64,000 bases of DNA from Methanoflorens sp963701995 (GCA_963701995.1 OY969693.1:620001-684000), one strand, 5' to 3'; shown: positions 8,656 to 18,123, counted from the first letter of the stretch. Made by a program: numbers and translations. The notes: a model not told the origin generated them from the letters alone.

Positions 8656-9609
8656 GTGCCTTACGTTATAAAGCTGATACCGATCCGACGCAAGGAAGAA
8701 TTGGCTGATCAGTTCCGCGCCCAGGTTCCGTACGAGGTCAAATCGGACGTCTATGGGTGCTGCATTAAGCTGCTCACCGACACCCAATCGGTCGCAACAC
8801 GCTGGGGCCAGAGCTTCTATTTTATGTCCCAAAACATACGATCGCACGGACGCCTTTATGTCGTCAACATGCCGGCCGAAGAGAATAATCAAGTGTGCTA
8901 TGACCCTCAATCAAAGACCGCGTTCCTTTTAAACTTCGACTACTACGGCTGGATCAAGTCGCTGGCGTTGAGCGTCGCAGGTGACGTCCTCGAAGACGAA
9001 CACGACATCTACTCTTTGCACGGCGCGTGCCTCGACGTGAACGGGCAAGGGGTGTGCATTCTCGGTGAACCAGGAGCGGGCAAGACGACACACACGTACG
9101 GTTTGTTGAGGCGCCCGGAGGTACGCGTCGTTTCAGATGACTGGTTTTTCGCGCGGGTTTACGGGCCCGACATACTCGCCTATAGTTCGGAAAAGAATTT
9201 TTACATACGCGCGGACCTCGCTAAGATCTGGAGCGAATTTGACGGGCTAGTTGAACAAGCGGAGTTTGACGGCGAAGGTCGTGCTGTCGTCGATCTTCGA
9301 CTGGCAATCGGAAAAGGCCGTATACTGCCCCTGACAACGCTCAAAAAACTGATCATTCTCAAACGCGACGCGAGTGATCCGAAAATCGTTCGAAAGCTCA
9401 GACCGGTACAAGCGTTGGCCATCCTCGAACGCCACGACTATTTCAACCCGCACTTGCTCGTAAGCACTCCGTTCAAACGAAGGCTTCGCAAGAGGTTTTT
9501 TGCGGCGCTTCTTGAAAGGGTCGCGACAAGCGAGGTCAATACGACGGGGAAGCCCGAGCAAAGCCAGACGCACATAAAAGAAATCATTTTTCCGGGTGAC
9601 GCCCAATAG
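8656..9609 (+). CDS. HPr-kinase-like P-loop protein
   Basis: A 317-residue protein from a GTG start with GGAGGT 9 nt upstream. The N-terminal half is an unrecognised alpha/beta region. From about residue 120 it has the HprK/PEPCK-type kinase core: HGACLDVNGQGVCILGEPGAGKTTH carries the Walker A motif GEPGAGKTT with a preceding beta hairpin, and VVSDDWFF is the acidic metal site. Such domains occur in HPr kinases and in small-molecule or peptide kinases. No PTS genes are nearby, so HPr is an unlikely substrate. It stands alone. The fold assignment is good; the substrate is unknown. Confidence 0.7.
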   Translation: MPYVIKLIPIRRKEELADQFRAQVPYEVKSDVYGCCIKLLTDTQSVATRWGQSFYFMSQNIRSHGRLYVVNMPAEENNQVCYDPQSKTAFLLNFDYYGWIKSLALSVAGDVLEDEHDIYSLHGACLDVNGQGVCILGEPGAGKTTHTYGLLRRPEVRVVSDDWFFARVYGPDILAYSSEKNFYIRADLAKIWSEFDGLVEQAEFDGEGRAVVDLRLAIGKGRILPLTTLKKLIILKRDASDPKIVRKLRPVQALAILERHDYFNPHLLVSTPFKRRLRKRFFAALLERVATSEVNTTGKPEQSQTHIKEIIFPGDAQ

Positions 9610-9822
9610 CCTTTTGGATGGCATTGCGGAGCGTTCCGAGCACCTAGAAGTCGCCGACTCTGCTCCGAGGGATGTGCTTCCACGCTGTCTATGACAGGCA
9701 GCGCGGCGCGCACGAGTCCTTGGCGTGCGTGCAAAAAAAGGAAGTAACCACGCTGAAAACGGGAAAAGCATAAGAATCCGGCGTGAGCTATGAATCCATC
9801 CTAAAAATAGGGAGGAGATAAC

Positions 9823-10342
9823 ATAGCAGCAAATAAACAGCTCGTTCTCGCGATTTTCCCGAGTGAAACCGCTGCCGACCGGGCAGCCGGAGAGCTCAAG
9901 GGATGGGAAAAGGCGAACGATGAGATAAAAAGCGGGGCGATCGGCGTCCTAGCTAAGGATAGCAACGGCAAGATCAAAGGGCATAAGCTAGGCACGCGAG
10001 AAACCACCAGAGGGGCGGGCGTCGGCCTGGTTCTTGGCATTATCGCAACAGTGCTTTCAGGAGGGCTAGCCCTTCTCGCGGGCGTTGTGGGCGGAATAAT
10101 CGTGGGCGGCATAGTCGGCAGCTTTGTCCATCGGGGACTTGGCATGTCTGACGACGACTTGCGGCTTCTCGGGGAACATCTCGATGCCGGGCGGGCCGCC
10201 GTCGGAGGTACTCGTTCCCACAAATGAGGCCACAGCGACGAGCGCCGAGCTAAAGAAGCTAGGAGGAGACATTACGACCTATAATGTGAGCGAGGAGGCG
10301 CTGCAGCAGGCTACGGAAGCGGCAAAGGACGCAGGCGCGTAA
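9823..10342 (+). pseudogene. DUF1269-family protein, ATA at start and one frameshift
   Basis: A ~172-residue DUF1269 protein. It starts NKQLVLAIFPSETAADRA, has a glycine-rich membrane-like centre (GLVLGIIATVLSGGLALLAG and GGIIVGGIVGSF) and ends VLVPTNEATATSAELKKLGG. Two defects are visible. The codon 9 nt after a perfect GGAGGAG site is ATA (9823), where ATG would give M-A-A-N-K-Q. An extra G near 10204-10208 shifts the reading frame for the last 45 residues. Family members are thought to act in stress and often associate with membranes. A related domain is fused to the sulfatase at 25.4 kb. Confidence 0.7.
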
Positions 10343-10394
10343 GAGGTCTAAGCGTTCTTTATTCAGACTGCGGACTTGAGTTCGTGGTGAATGA

Positions 10395-10814
10395 GGACGT
10401 CAGGGGACTACGTCCCCCTCTTTTTTCTCCGTTGGGCTCGCTTGTGATACAACATGGATTGGCTCTGCGGGAGTTGAACTGATACAAAAGGGGCTCCCAG
10501 AGACTACCGTCGTACCCGTATACATCAGTGGAGGTTTCGGTAGCACTGTGGATTGTGACAAGAGCCACATATCAAAACAGCAAGTCGCTAGCGTGATAGT
10601 GACAGCGTTTGAAAGCAGCTCTGTGAAGATAGCGGAGTACGTAAAGGAATCAGAGAACCTCATACAAGAGTTGAGCAACTATGAACTGGGGAGGAGCGAG
10701 AGCAGACATGCCGCTAGCTTTTGACGATCCTTTGACGATCTAGTCACGTCGCTAGGCTTGTCCTTGTTCAGTGCGTCTACGTGCTGTCCCTCAAATCAGG
10801 CCTTATTCTGGTAA
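10395..10814 (+). pseudogene. Phage terminase large subunit relic (C-terminal nuclease)
   Basis: An open frame without a usable start reads SAGVELIQKGLPETTVVPVY, ISGG, then HISKQQVASVI and KIAEYVKESENLIQELSNYE. This is the order of the RNase H-like nuclease end of large terminases (acid-rich strand, TGG-like turn, K.dlv.., ..eL..f). After a TGA at 10722 the same frame continues FDDLVTSLGLSLFSA, matching the final HDDLV.AL motif. A short repeat of TTTGACGATC flanks the stop. The N-terminal ATPase is absent. It is probably the scar of a lost provirus. Confidence 0.5.
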
Positions 10815-10867
10815 CGTCCTTTGCTGAAAAAATGAAGAGATTTTATGCATTCAAGGTTATAACTGAA

Positions 10868-11026
10868 TTATCGTGTGAAATAGGCAGCAATTCCACCTAT
10901 GAACAAGAGGAAAACTGCGAACCAAGCTAGCCAAATTACTAAAGCTGGAAACAGCGCTAAAAGGATTGCGAGTATGATAGCAAGTAGTATCATCCCACCC
11001 CCACTCGCTTGTCTTGTCTCTACCAT
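10868..11026 (-). CDS. 52-aa two-helix membrane peptide, copy 1
   Basis: The peptide starts MVETRQASGGGMILLAIILA, continues with hydrophobic LFPALVIWLAWFAVFLLFIG and ends IAAYFTR. This fits one long or two short membrane helices. AGGAGGTG stands 6 nt before the ATG, so it should be well translated. A close paralogue lies at 22007-22165 on the other strand, and the two share about 60 bp of upstream DNA. Conservation of both peptide and leader argues strongly for a real gene. The function is unknown. Confidence 0.8.
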   Translation of the reverse strand: MVETRQASGGGMILLAIILAILLALFPALVIWLAWFAVFLLFIGGIAAYFTR

Positions 11027-11090
11027 GATTTCACCTCCTGTTGAATTCTAGTTTGATCTTTATTTATTTATTTCTTTATTGCGTGGAAAA
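11027..11090 (-). promoter_or_regulatory. Duplicated promoter/leader of the 52-aa peptide, copy 1
   Basis: Upstream of copy 1 the minus strand has an AT-rich ATAAAGAAATAAATAAATAA block and then ATTCAACAGGAGGTGAAATC directly before the ATG. The same elements in the same order precede copy 2 at 21950-22006. Confidence 0.6.
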
Positions 11091-11502
11091 CATTGAATTT
11101 TCAAGGTTCTTTGCTCGTATTGGTGGCGCTTGCGAGATGCGTGCTAAATAGCAGCGGTTGACTTGCAGCCGAATCAATCCAAATATGCTCATAAACGCGC
11201 AGCCGGATGCATTTTGGGTTTATTTTTGCACCTATAGCACGAATTGACGCTACAGGTGCGACGAACTAGACAGAATCTCACGAAATCAGACGGGCACCGA
11301 TTTCCATGCGACGAAACTCCGTTCTTCGCTTTTTTGTGTGTCAGTGACGTAAGTCCCCAAATCGACTGAGCCTGCCGGAGAAGGAGCTGTCGCAGAAGCC
11401 GCGGGCGACCCGTCTCTCTCAAACTTCGTCGTAGGAAAGGCGGTCCAACTTTGGCTCTTAGTGTCAATCTCCAACAATCGGCACGCTGGGCGAAAACCGC
11501 CC
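11091..11502. other. Gap with no clear gene
   Basis: On the minus strand a 63-codon ORF (11286-11477, MLEIDTKSQSWTAFPTTKFE) has plausible composition but no ribosome site or family match, and may be a relic. Nothing else was found. Confidence 0.3.
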
Positions 11503-12903
11503 CTAGTATAAGAGAGTCAGGTTCTCCTTGCCCTTTGCGCCTTCTTTTCTCTCGGCTTCTGACTGTTCGAGGCTTTGGTACGCCTTCATAACGTCGCTGA
11601 AGAGCAGCTCCACCATATCTCTGCTGAAGTTCTCCTTGATGACCATCCGCATCACGGCGACGTCCTGGGCGTTCTCGGGAAGATAGTATGCAGGCACAAT
11701 CCAGCCTTCTTGCCGGAGCTTATCTGAAAGCTGGAAGACCGTGAAAGGTGCATCCTTCAAACGAAATGCCACGAGAGGAAGTGTTTTTTGTTTGTTGATG
11801 ATCTCAAACTTGCCGGAGTCGTGCAATTTCTCAGCGAGGTAATGGCTGTTGTTCATCATGTTCGTCATAATATCGGTGTAGCCGCTTCTGCCCAGCCGTA
11901 TGAAGTTATAGTATTGCGCGATAATGGTGCTGCTGCTCTTAGAGAAGTTGAGCGAGTAGTTCGTCATCTCCCCTCCCAGGTAATTGATACGGAATACCAG
12001 CTCGTCAGGGAGATCGTTTTTATCCTTCATGACGAGCCACCCGACGCCGGGGTAAACAAGGCCATATTTGTGCCCCGACGCGTTGATTGATCGCACCTGT
12101 TCGAGCCTAAAGTCCCATTCGAGATCGGGCCGGACGAACGGTGCGACAAACGCGCCGCTTGCCCCGTCGACGTGCAGGGGTATGTCCCAGCCTTTCGTCT
12201 TTTTTAAGTCAACGAGAAGATCGTTGATCTCCTTGATCGGGTCCATCTGTCCAGTGAAGGTAGTACCGAGAACCGCGGCGACGCATATGGTATTTTCGTC
12301 AACTTCAGCAGCCACTTCATCTGCGCTAATAACGTACGTGTCCTCTTGGAGTGGGATCAGCTTGAGTTCGACGTCGAAGTAGCGGGCGCTTTTCTCCCAT
12401 ACCGTGTGGACGTCCGCTCCCATCACGATATTCGGGTTGTCGCACGACTTTCCCTCTGCCTGTCGGCGCTTTCTCCAGGTCCACTTGTACGCTAACACAG
12501 CGAGCATGATAGCCTCTGACGATCCTATGGTCGCGGTCCCGATGGATTCGCAGTCTTCAGGAGCGTTGAACAAGCGGGCGAGCATGTTTACCACGCGTTC
12601 CTGTATAATTGTAGTCTGAGGGTACTCATCGTTGTCAACGTAGTTCTTGTCGAGGCTTTCCGCGATGAGCTGGTTCGCCTCCGGCTCCATCCACGTAGTG
12701 ACAAAGCTGGCAAGGTTTAGCGATGGGTTTCCATCGAGGTTCAGCTCATCGTGAATGAGCTGGTAGGCGGCTTGGGCAGGCATGCCATTGTCAGGCATGA
12801 CGTATTTCGGGACCGGTTCGCCGAAATAGCGACGGCCGTATGCTGTAGTGTGATCTGTCTCCGATTCCTTCTTCGTGCTCAAATCTACCTTCTTTGATAA
12901 CAT
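11503..12903 (-). CDS. gadB: Glutamate decarboxylase (GadB type)
   Basis: A 466-residue PLP enzyme, the same length as Escherichia coli GadB. It converts glutamate to GABA, consuming a proton. Key parts are TATIGSSEAIMLAVLAYKW (cofactor phosphate region), HVDGASGAFVAPF with the PLP-contacting Asp, and SINASGHKYGLVYPG with the Schiff-base lysine K279. The longer frame starting at 12960 is rejected because AAGGAG sits 6 nt before ATG 12903. In acid-resistant bacteria GadB works with the antiporter GadC; no GadC is seen here. A decayed second copy lies at 34.0-34.2 kb. Some archaeal homologues make tyramine or beta-alanine, so aspartate or tyrosine remain less likely substrates. Confidence 0.93.
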   Translation of the reverse strand: MLSKKVDLSTKKESETDHTTAYGRRYFGEPVPKYVMPDNGMPAQAAYQLIHDELNLDGNPSLNLASFVTTWMEPEANQLIAESLDKNYVDNDEYPQTTIIQERVVNMLARLFNAPEDCESIGTATIGSSEAIMLAVLAYKWTWRKRRQAEGKSCDNPNIVMGADVHTVWEKSARYFDVELKLIPLQEDTYVISADEVAAEVDENTICVAAVLGTTFTGQMDPIKEINDLLVDLKKTKGWDIPLHVDGASGAFVAPFVRPDLEWDFRLEQVRSINASGHKYGLVYPGVGWLVMKDKNDLPDELVFRINYLGGEMTNYSLNFSKSSSTIIAQYYNFIRLGRSGYTDIMTNMMNNSHYLAEKLHDSGKFEIINKQKTLPLVAFRLKDAPFTVFQLSDKLRQEGWIVPAYYLPENAQDVAVMRMVIKENFSRDMVELLFSDVMKAYQSLEQSEAERKEGAKGKENLTLLY

Positions 12904-13198
12904 GAAAATCTCCTTCTTGCATGAGAGCGGTCTGGTCTTCGAGGGCAAATCCTCTCTCAATTTCGGTCAAGCGCCTTGAGCTTGCCGCTTTCAATTGGGC
13001 CTTAACTCGAGCGCGTCAAGACCGTCGGACAGAAAGTATAAACCGTTTTGCTTGTTAAGGTTTTTTAGTGTTTTCAGCGCCAATATTCAGGGATTCAACT
13101 CAACAAACTGATCGAATGGGACAGGAAAAACGCGTGGGGGCGCTCACGTCCATATGCGAGAAGGTCTCCGTCTCGAGCTTGCTGCTTGAAGGTCTTGT

Positions 13199-13999
13199 AT
13201 GCTCGTCAACGGAACGGTATCGTCTATGAAAAGTGAGTTCTTCGAGGAGTCAGACCGCGTCCGCGTCGCACTGACGTCGCGCGCCCGCCGCAAGCATTTC
13301 TCGCATCTCAACGTCGATCGTGGTTCGACGTTGTGGGCGCCACGCGCAATCGGCTGGTGGATCGGCATTCTGTTTGCGGTAGGATCTACCTGCTTTGCGG
13401 TAGGCGCTCTCCCTGCATATCTCTCGGCGGTGGGTCCCGAGGCTGATGCGCTCACCTTTTTTGTCGGATCCCTGTGGTTTACAAGCGCCGCGTTCCTGCA
13501 AGTTGTGGAGTCGGCAAACGTCAATGACACTCAGCGACAACCACAAGTCTCACCCAGAATTCGCCTATTAACCTGGTCACCGCGTCGGATTGACTGGTGG
13601 GCGACGGTCGTACAGTTCGCAGGTACGCTGTTTTTCAACGGCACGACGTTCCACGCTCTGAGTGCCAACCTCACGGTACATGAGCTTAACCGTCTCGTTT
13701 GGGCACCCGACGCACTTGGCTCGACGTGCTTTCTCATCGCAAGTGGGCTCGCGTGGTTTGAAGTGTGTCGCGCGGTCAGCTGTTGGCGATTGCGCAGCCT
13801 ACCGTGGTGGATCACGGCCCTCAACCTGCTGGGCTCGGTCGCCTTCGGCGTGTCTGCAATCGCGTCGTATGTATTGCCGACGACAGGTGTTCCGATAAAC
13901 GTGGCTCTCGTAAACTTGGGCACGTTCGTGGGCGCGGGGTGCTTCTTCATCGGTGCGGTATTGTTGCTTCCAGAGCGCACGCAAACTAATTCTAATTGA
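13199..13999 (+). CDS. Six-to-seven-helix membrane protein, YrhK-like
   Basis: A 266-residue integral membrane protein. Two repeats of the same unit are visible: GWWIGILFAVGSTCFAVGAL near residue 50, and DWWATVVQFAGTLFFNGTTF near residue 127. A third (WWITALNLLGSVAFGVSAIA) lies near residue 200. Trp-Trp starts followed by Phe/Gly-rich helices are typical of the YrhK-like family of uncharacterised membrane proteins. AAGGT lies 6 nt before ATG 13199. It stands between gadB and the SulP gene on the opposite strand. The function is unknown. Confidence 0.6.
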   Translation: MLVNGTVSSMKSEFFEESDRVRVALTSRARRKHFSHLNVDRGSTLWAPRAIGWWIGILFAVGSTCFAVGALPAYLSAVGPEADALTFFVGSLWFTSAAFLQVVESANVNDTQRQPQVSPRIRLLTWSPRRIDWWATVVQFAGTLFFNGTTFHALSANLTVHELNRLVWAPDALGSTCFLIASGLAWFEVCRAVSCWRLRSLPWWITALNLLGSVAFGVSAIASYVLPTTGVPINVALVNLGTFVGAGCFFIGAVLLLPERTQTNSN

Positions 14000-14070
14000 A
14001 AGCCGAACCCCACAGCGACAATGTCTGCGGGCTAGGACACGTTTCGGCTGTCTCAACGTGGCGCGTGACG

Positions 14071-15726
14071 TTATTCTCGACGTTCTAGCCAGTCGTTGGC
14101 CCGCGTAACCGCCTCAAGTGTCGATGAGCCAACCTCGTCTCGCGCCAAAAAGACATTCTGAGCGCCGAGGACCTCCCAATATTTTGACCGTCCTAGCTGC
14201 TCTTTGGGGGCGTCACTCACGCCGGTGAGCACGAGCTTGCCGCCGTTGCTTTGAAGCTCTTGTGCATAGCGTCCAAGCACCTTGAGGAACGTGCTGCCGA
14301 GTTCGCGGCGCCCACGGAGGCGCAATATCACAACGGCGCGTTTCGCCTGCTTTGCTTCGGGAAGCAAGCCCTGAAGGGTCGGTGCTGAAGCAAAGAACGC
14401 GCTCCCGTAGAAATCGAGCACTGTAACCCGATCACTGGGTATAACCGCAGGCGGCTTGCGTTCGCGGACCGAACCGTCCTCGCCGACGGCAAGTTCGACG
14501 AGCTGGATGTCCAGTGATGTTTTGTAGAGGTGAAGAACGACAGAGACGGTGACGCCGAATAGCACCGCGATCTGAATGGGCAGGACCAGGGTCGCCCCAA
14601 AGGTAAGCACCAAGACCGTGCGCGAAGAGAGGCTGGTCCGCCACACCTCACGAATCTGTTGGCCCCGCATGATTTCGACTCCGATAAACACAAGCAGCGC
14701 GGCGATCGTGGGGAGGGGAATGATTTTTAGCTGCGCGCTAAAAACGATGACGAGAGCCGCCACGAAAACACCCGTAAGGACATTCGTTATGCGTGTCTTC
14801 GCTCCGGCCGCCAGCACAACTGCCGTCTGTGAAACCGAGCCGCCGAGCGGCATGCCTTGGAAGAGGCCAGCAACAATATTACTAAGGCCCTGTCCGGCGA
14901 AGTCGCGCGATACGTCAGGATACTCACCATCAGGATTCGGGATGCTGCTGCTCACCCCAGCCCCCTGGATGAGTCCTATGATGGCGACGGCAAGAGCCGA
15001 ACCAATGACGACCGGGCTCAGCAATAGGTTAGGAAGTGCCGGTAGCGGCGGGCCGATAGAGATCTCCGCGATGCTGCCGACGAGCCCCACCGTGCCTAAG
15101 CCTAGAAGTTGAACAACTGCAGTCGTAACGATCACCGCGGTGACAGCGGCGAAGTTGCGCAGGCGGGTCCGGCGAATCACGATGATGATGACGAGCGTGG
15201 CAATCCCTATGGACGCTGATATCGGGTTAATCAGGTTGAAGTGCATGAGCAGATCCAGCGTTTGCATCAGTTTGCTGCCTCCCGTAGCGTCGTAGCCGGT
15301 GAAGCCACTCAACTGTCCAAGGATGATAAGCACGGCAACGCCGCTCAAGAATCCGGTCATTACCGCATTCGAGACGAAACGAGTAAGGCGCCCCAATTTC
15401 AGTAGCCCCGCCAGCAGCTGAAACGCGCCAACGAGCAAGGTAAGGACAAACAGCGCCTCTATGCGGACGTTGCTTGCCAGACCGGCAAGTGACGCGCCGA
15501 CGATAAGAGCTGTCGCGGCAGTGGTACTCACCGACATGAGCTCTGAGCTCGTTGAGAGACCAGCTACAGGAGTACCCACGATTATCGCGCGCAGCGCGTA
15601 GATCGGATTGACGCCGGCAAGAACGGCGTCAGCTATCGCGCTTGGTACGTTTACGATGCCATTCGTCAAGCCGGCGATCGTGTCGGCGCCGAGATTCTCT
15701 GTGTAACGTTTCGGAATGGAAACCAT
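14071..15726 (-). CDS. SulP-family anion transporter with STAS domain
   Basis: About 551 residues. Residues ~15-410 hold the transmembrane core (GLTNGIVNVPSAIADAVLAG near the start; GLFQGMPLGGSVSQTAVVLA is the conserved SulP turn). Residues ~440-550 form a STAS domain (VTVLDFYGSAFFASAPTLQG, KRAVVILRLRGRRELGSTF). SulP proteins move sulfate, bicarbonate or other anions by proton or sodium coupling. The substrate cannot be read directly. Sulfate would suit the sulfatase locus 10 kb away and bicarbonate would suit pH control. ATG 15726 with GTGAGG just upstream is preferred over GTG 15735. Confidence 0.92.
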   Translation of the reverse strand: MVSIPKRYTENLGADTIAGLTNGIVNVPSAIADAVLAGVNPIYALRAIIVGTPVAGLSTSSELMSVSTTAATALIVGASLAGLASNVRIEALFVLTLLVGAFQLLAGLLKLGRLTRFVSNAVMTGFLSGVAVLIILGQLSGFTGYDATGGSKLMQTLDLLMHFNLINPISASIGIATLVIIIVIRRTRLRNFAAVTAVIVTTAVVQLLGLGTVGLVGSIAEISIGPPLPALPNLLLSPVVIGSALAVAIIGLIQGAGVSSSIPNPDGEYPDVSRDFAGQGLSNIVAGLFQGMPLGGSVSQTAVVLAAGAKTRITNVLTGVFVAALVIVFSAQLKIIPLPTIAALLVFIGVEIMRGQQIREVWRTSLSSRTVLVLTFGATLVLPIQIAVLFGVTVSVVLHLYKTSLDIQLVELAVGEDGSVRERKPPAVIPSDRVTVLDFYGSAFFASAPTLQGLLPEAKQAKRAVVILRLRGRRELGSTFLKVLGRYAQELQSNGGKLVLTGVSDAPKEQLGRSKYWEVLGAQNVFLARDEVGSSTLEAVTRANDWLERRE

Positions 15727-15938
15727 GCGCCTCACTTTTTTCCGTCCCCCTCAACACGTTCTTGCGTCGAGTTTCTCTCTCTTTCTTATTTGTTGATTCC
15801 GCTCGCGAGGTTGACTTGTTTTCAGTCGTGCTAGACGAGCCAACACTATCCACAAGGCATTCAGGGAGATGCAACAAAATTGAACTCGGGCCAGCAAGCG
15901 CAACACCTCTTGAGATGCTGTTCATGTTAAAAGTGTGC
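15727..15938. other. Gap, no gene seen
   Basis: This is the upstream region of the SulP gene. An ORF on the plus strand (15642-15947) largely mirrors SulP codons and is rejected. A TTCTCTCTCTTTCTTATTTG run is the only notable composition. Confidence 0.3.
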
Positions 15939-16266
15939 GCCAGATAAGCAGACTGGTGACCGATCCGATCCGGCAAGCAATACAAAGGTTGTAAACACAT
16001 AAGCTGAGGTTCACCTGAAGCGAATCCTAGCGACCTCCTAGTATGCTCGTCACGATCGCTTTTGTCGGCAGGGCAAGGACGTTAAGGTTTCCTTAAACCA
16101 AAAACAAAAAATAGGAATGAGACAAGTTTCTGCCATCTCCGTAGACGAGGGCCAAAACACTCGCCACGCGCATGGAGGCCAAGAATCTGTTACTTCTTGT
16201 TTTAAACTTCTCGCCAGTGATAATGGCTCGGTTGTGCTGATCAGCTAAGCGTTCGAGTCGCTGCAT
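15939..16266. repeat. Duplicated segment copy A with a SHOCT relic
   Basis: 15939-15977 (GCCAGATAAGCAGACTGGTG then ACCGATC) matches 23967-24004 at most positions. Both are followed by CGCTTTTGTCGGC, an A-rich block, and a SHOCT relic on the minus strand, in the same order and spacing of about 230 bp. The segment is an old duplication; the second copy is at 23967-24245. Confidence 0.6.
16174..16266 (-). pseudogene. SHOCT-domain relic 1
   Basis: The minus strand reads MQRLERLADQHNRAIITGEK and FKTRSNRFLAS, matching the SHOCT pattern L..L..L...G.it..EF...K..lL. In the second frame the end reads KK-stop-QILGL, the usual SHOCT C-terminus, so a frameshift and a stop have broken it. Compare the intact copy at 18122-18382. 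Confidence 0.5.
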
Positions 16267-16618
16267 AGTCCTGCTTTTCTTCGCCCCCGTGGCGGTTCAA
16301 TCCCGAGCTTTTCCAAAGCGTCGATGAGCTCCTGTTCCAACATTTGATCAGCGGATTAAAGTGGCAGCAATATGCGCCAAAGCGTCGTGAGAGCGTCGGG
16401 ATGCGTTTTCCGGAGCGATATGCGGCTAAAGTGGGATTTCTCTCTCTATGGCGAAATACGTTTGTTAGCCAAAGCCGCTGGTGGTCGAACGAATGAAAGA
16501 AAAACTAAGCCGCGTGTGAGCAGCAAGATGAACTGAGCAGATGAATGTGAGCCGCTACAGATTTGGGGAAGTCGATTCATCGTAGCGGACACCAGGGCTT
16601 TAAAAAATAAGAGCGTTG
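16267..16618. other. Gap, no gene seen
   Basis: Downstream region of the AI-2E gene. Short minus-strand frames are present but nothing recognisable. Confidence 0.3.
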
Positions 16619-17719
16619 TTACGACCCACTCGCCTGAGCGACAGGAGCCTGTTCTTCCTGTTCCCTTAGAACGTCCTTCCACGTTCTCCACATAGCAAGG
16701 GCGAAGCCCATGATCGCAGGCCCGATGGCAAATCCTACGAAGCCGAAAGCCGCTAGAGCGAACGTGAACGCGATGAGCGTAAGCGGCTTTGGTATCCTAC
16801 CAGTGCGTAGCATCCACCTTGGCTGGACGATATACCGCATGATCAGCTCAAAAACGACGATGCTAAATATAAGCACGAAAAGGGCTGTGAGCTGCTGTCC
16901 TTGGATTAGGAGCCAAAGCGCGAGCGGGATGTAAATGAGGGCGCGTCCAATAGAAGGAATGAGCCCGACAAACACGAGGAGGACCGCGAATGTGAGGAAA
17001 AACGGCACGCCAAGTAACCCGTACACGATAGCGCCGAGTATGCCACAAATGATGGCCACTGCGACGTATATGACGAAATAGGTGTAATAGATCGGGTTGA
17101 GGTGGTCTAAGAATCGATTCATGATCGGGCGGTACTTGAGTGGTACGGCGCCCTTGAAGTCGTTGACAATGGAGTCGCCCCTATAAAGAATGCCGAGCAC
17201 AAGGAAAAATACGAGGAAGAGCTGCAGCAACAACAACGGTATGCTGACCAGAATATTTCGGACAACGCCTTGCCCAGTCTCAGTGAAGGTTGTTATAATG
17301 CTGCCACCCCCGGTCGCCAGCGCTCCCACTAATGCGACTATGGGCCCTGCTTTCGCCAGATCCGGGTTGGCGAGTTTGACGGTGTCGGTGAGCCCTGAGC
17401 TAATGGATGCGTTCGATGCTGACACTCCTTGCGCGAGTTGTGCGATTTGCTGCGCGACGATGACAGTTAGGCTAACGAGAGCAAGCGCCAGGACAACACC
17501 GGTAATGATGAGAACGATGAGGGCCGCTAAACCCCGCCGATGAATGTACTTTTCGAGCCACACCGTTGGCCACCACAGGACGTACGAGGCCCAGAGGGTC
17601 AGTATCACGGCGTAGATCCACGGCCAGACCATGAACAAAAGCAAAAGCACGACCGCGATCGCGATGAGATAGAAGGGGAGGCTACTGCGCCTCTTTTCGA
17701 AAAACGTAAGGTCGACCAT
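16619..17719 (-). CDS. AI-2E family membrane permease, copy 1
   Basis: A 366-residue protein with about eight membrane helices. The N-terminus (FMVWPWIYAVILTLWASYVL) has paired helices. The centre holds the extracytoplasmic loop region (ASNASISSGLTDTVKLANPD). The C-terminal half contains LLVFVGLIPSIGRALIYIPL and FGFVGFAIGPAIMGF, the conserved GxIPxxG and GP motifs of this family. Family members export quorum signals, act as Na+/H+ antiporters or have unknown substrates; transport of autoinducer-2 in an archaeon is doubtful. A paralogue of near-identical length lies at 22837-23940. Confidence 0.85.
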   Translation of the reverse strand: MVDLTFFEKRRSSLPFYLIAIAVVLLLLFMVWPWIYAVILTLWASYVLWWPTVWLEKYIHRRGLAALIVLIITGVVLALALVSLTVIVAQQIAQLAQGVSASNASISSGLTDTVKLANPDLAKAGPIVALVGALATGGGSIITTFTETGQGVVRNILVSIPLLLLQLFLVFFLVLGILYRGDSIVNDFKGAVPLKYRPIMNRFLDHLNPIYYTYFVIYVAVAIICGILGAIVYGLLGVPFFLTFAVLLVFVGLIPSIGRALIYIPLALWLLIQGQQLTALFVLIFSIVVFELIMRYIVQPRWMLRTGRIPKPLTLIAFTFALAAFGFVGFAIGPAIMGFALAMWRTWKDVLREQEEQAPVAQASGS

Positions 17720-17992
17720 AGCTCGATGGTTTAATCAGTTGCGCAGCTCAACCGCATCTGCGCCGAATTCGACTTATTAAACACCGTGCTCTCATATCAA
17801 TGTTTTGATTTTGTTTTCGACGGCTGGCGCACAGAGCGGGACCTCGCGTAGGCCCAGGAGCTCTGGTAGATGCTGGAGCGGGCCGCGAGCGCGCGCTAGT
17901 AGCAGCTGTTTAAAAACAGTAAAAGAAAACAAAAATAAGAATGCGGCGGGCAGCTGCTAGTTAAACGCTAGCCTGAAATCGGTCTTACTCGC

Positions 17993-18076
17993 CTAGAGGC
18001 CGAGAATCTGCTTCTTCGCTTCTAACTCCTCTTTTGGAGAATACCGCGGCCAGAAGATCTGCTAAGCGCTCGACTT
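17993..18076 (-). pseudogene. SHOCT-domain relic 2
   Basis: The minus strand reads QVERLADLLAA in one frame and SPKEELEAKKQILGL-stop in another. Together they form the SHOCT C-terminal motif, broken by a one-base shift. It lies directly before the intact DUF6325/SHOCT pair. Confidence 0.5.
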
Positions 18077-18101
18077 GATCGCGAAAGCTATTGGAAGAAA
18101 C

Positions 18102-18123
18102 AAAAAAAGGGGAAGATGCCCCT
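18102..18123 (-). terminator. Hairpin plus T-tract after the SHOCT gene
   Basis: On the minus strand AGGGG-CATCTT-CCCCT forms a short perfect stem-loop followed by seven T, directly at the stop of the SHOCT gene. Confidence 0.55.

Noticed and set aside
17800..17900. GC-rich stretch that resembled a transposase relic
   Set aside because: Only short interrupted matches by eye; no inverted repeats or DDE motifs.
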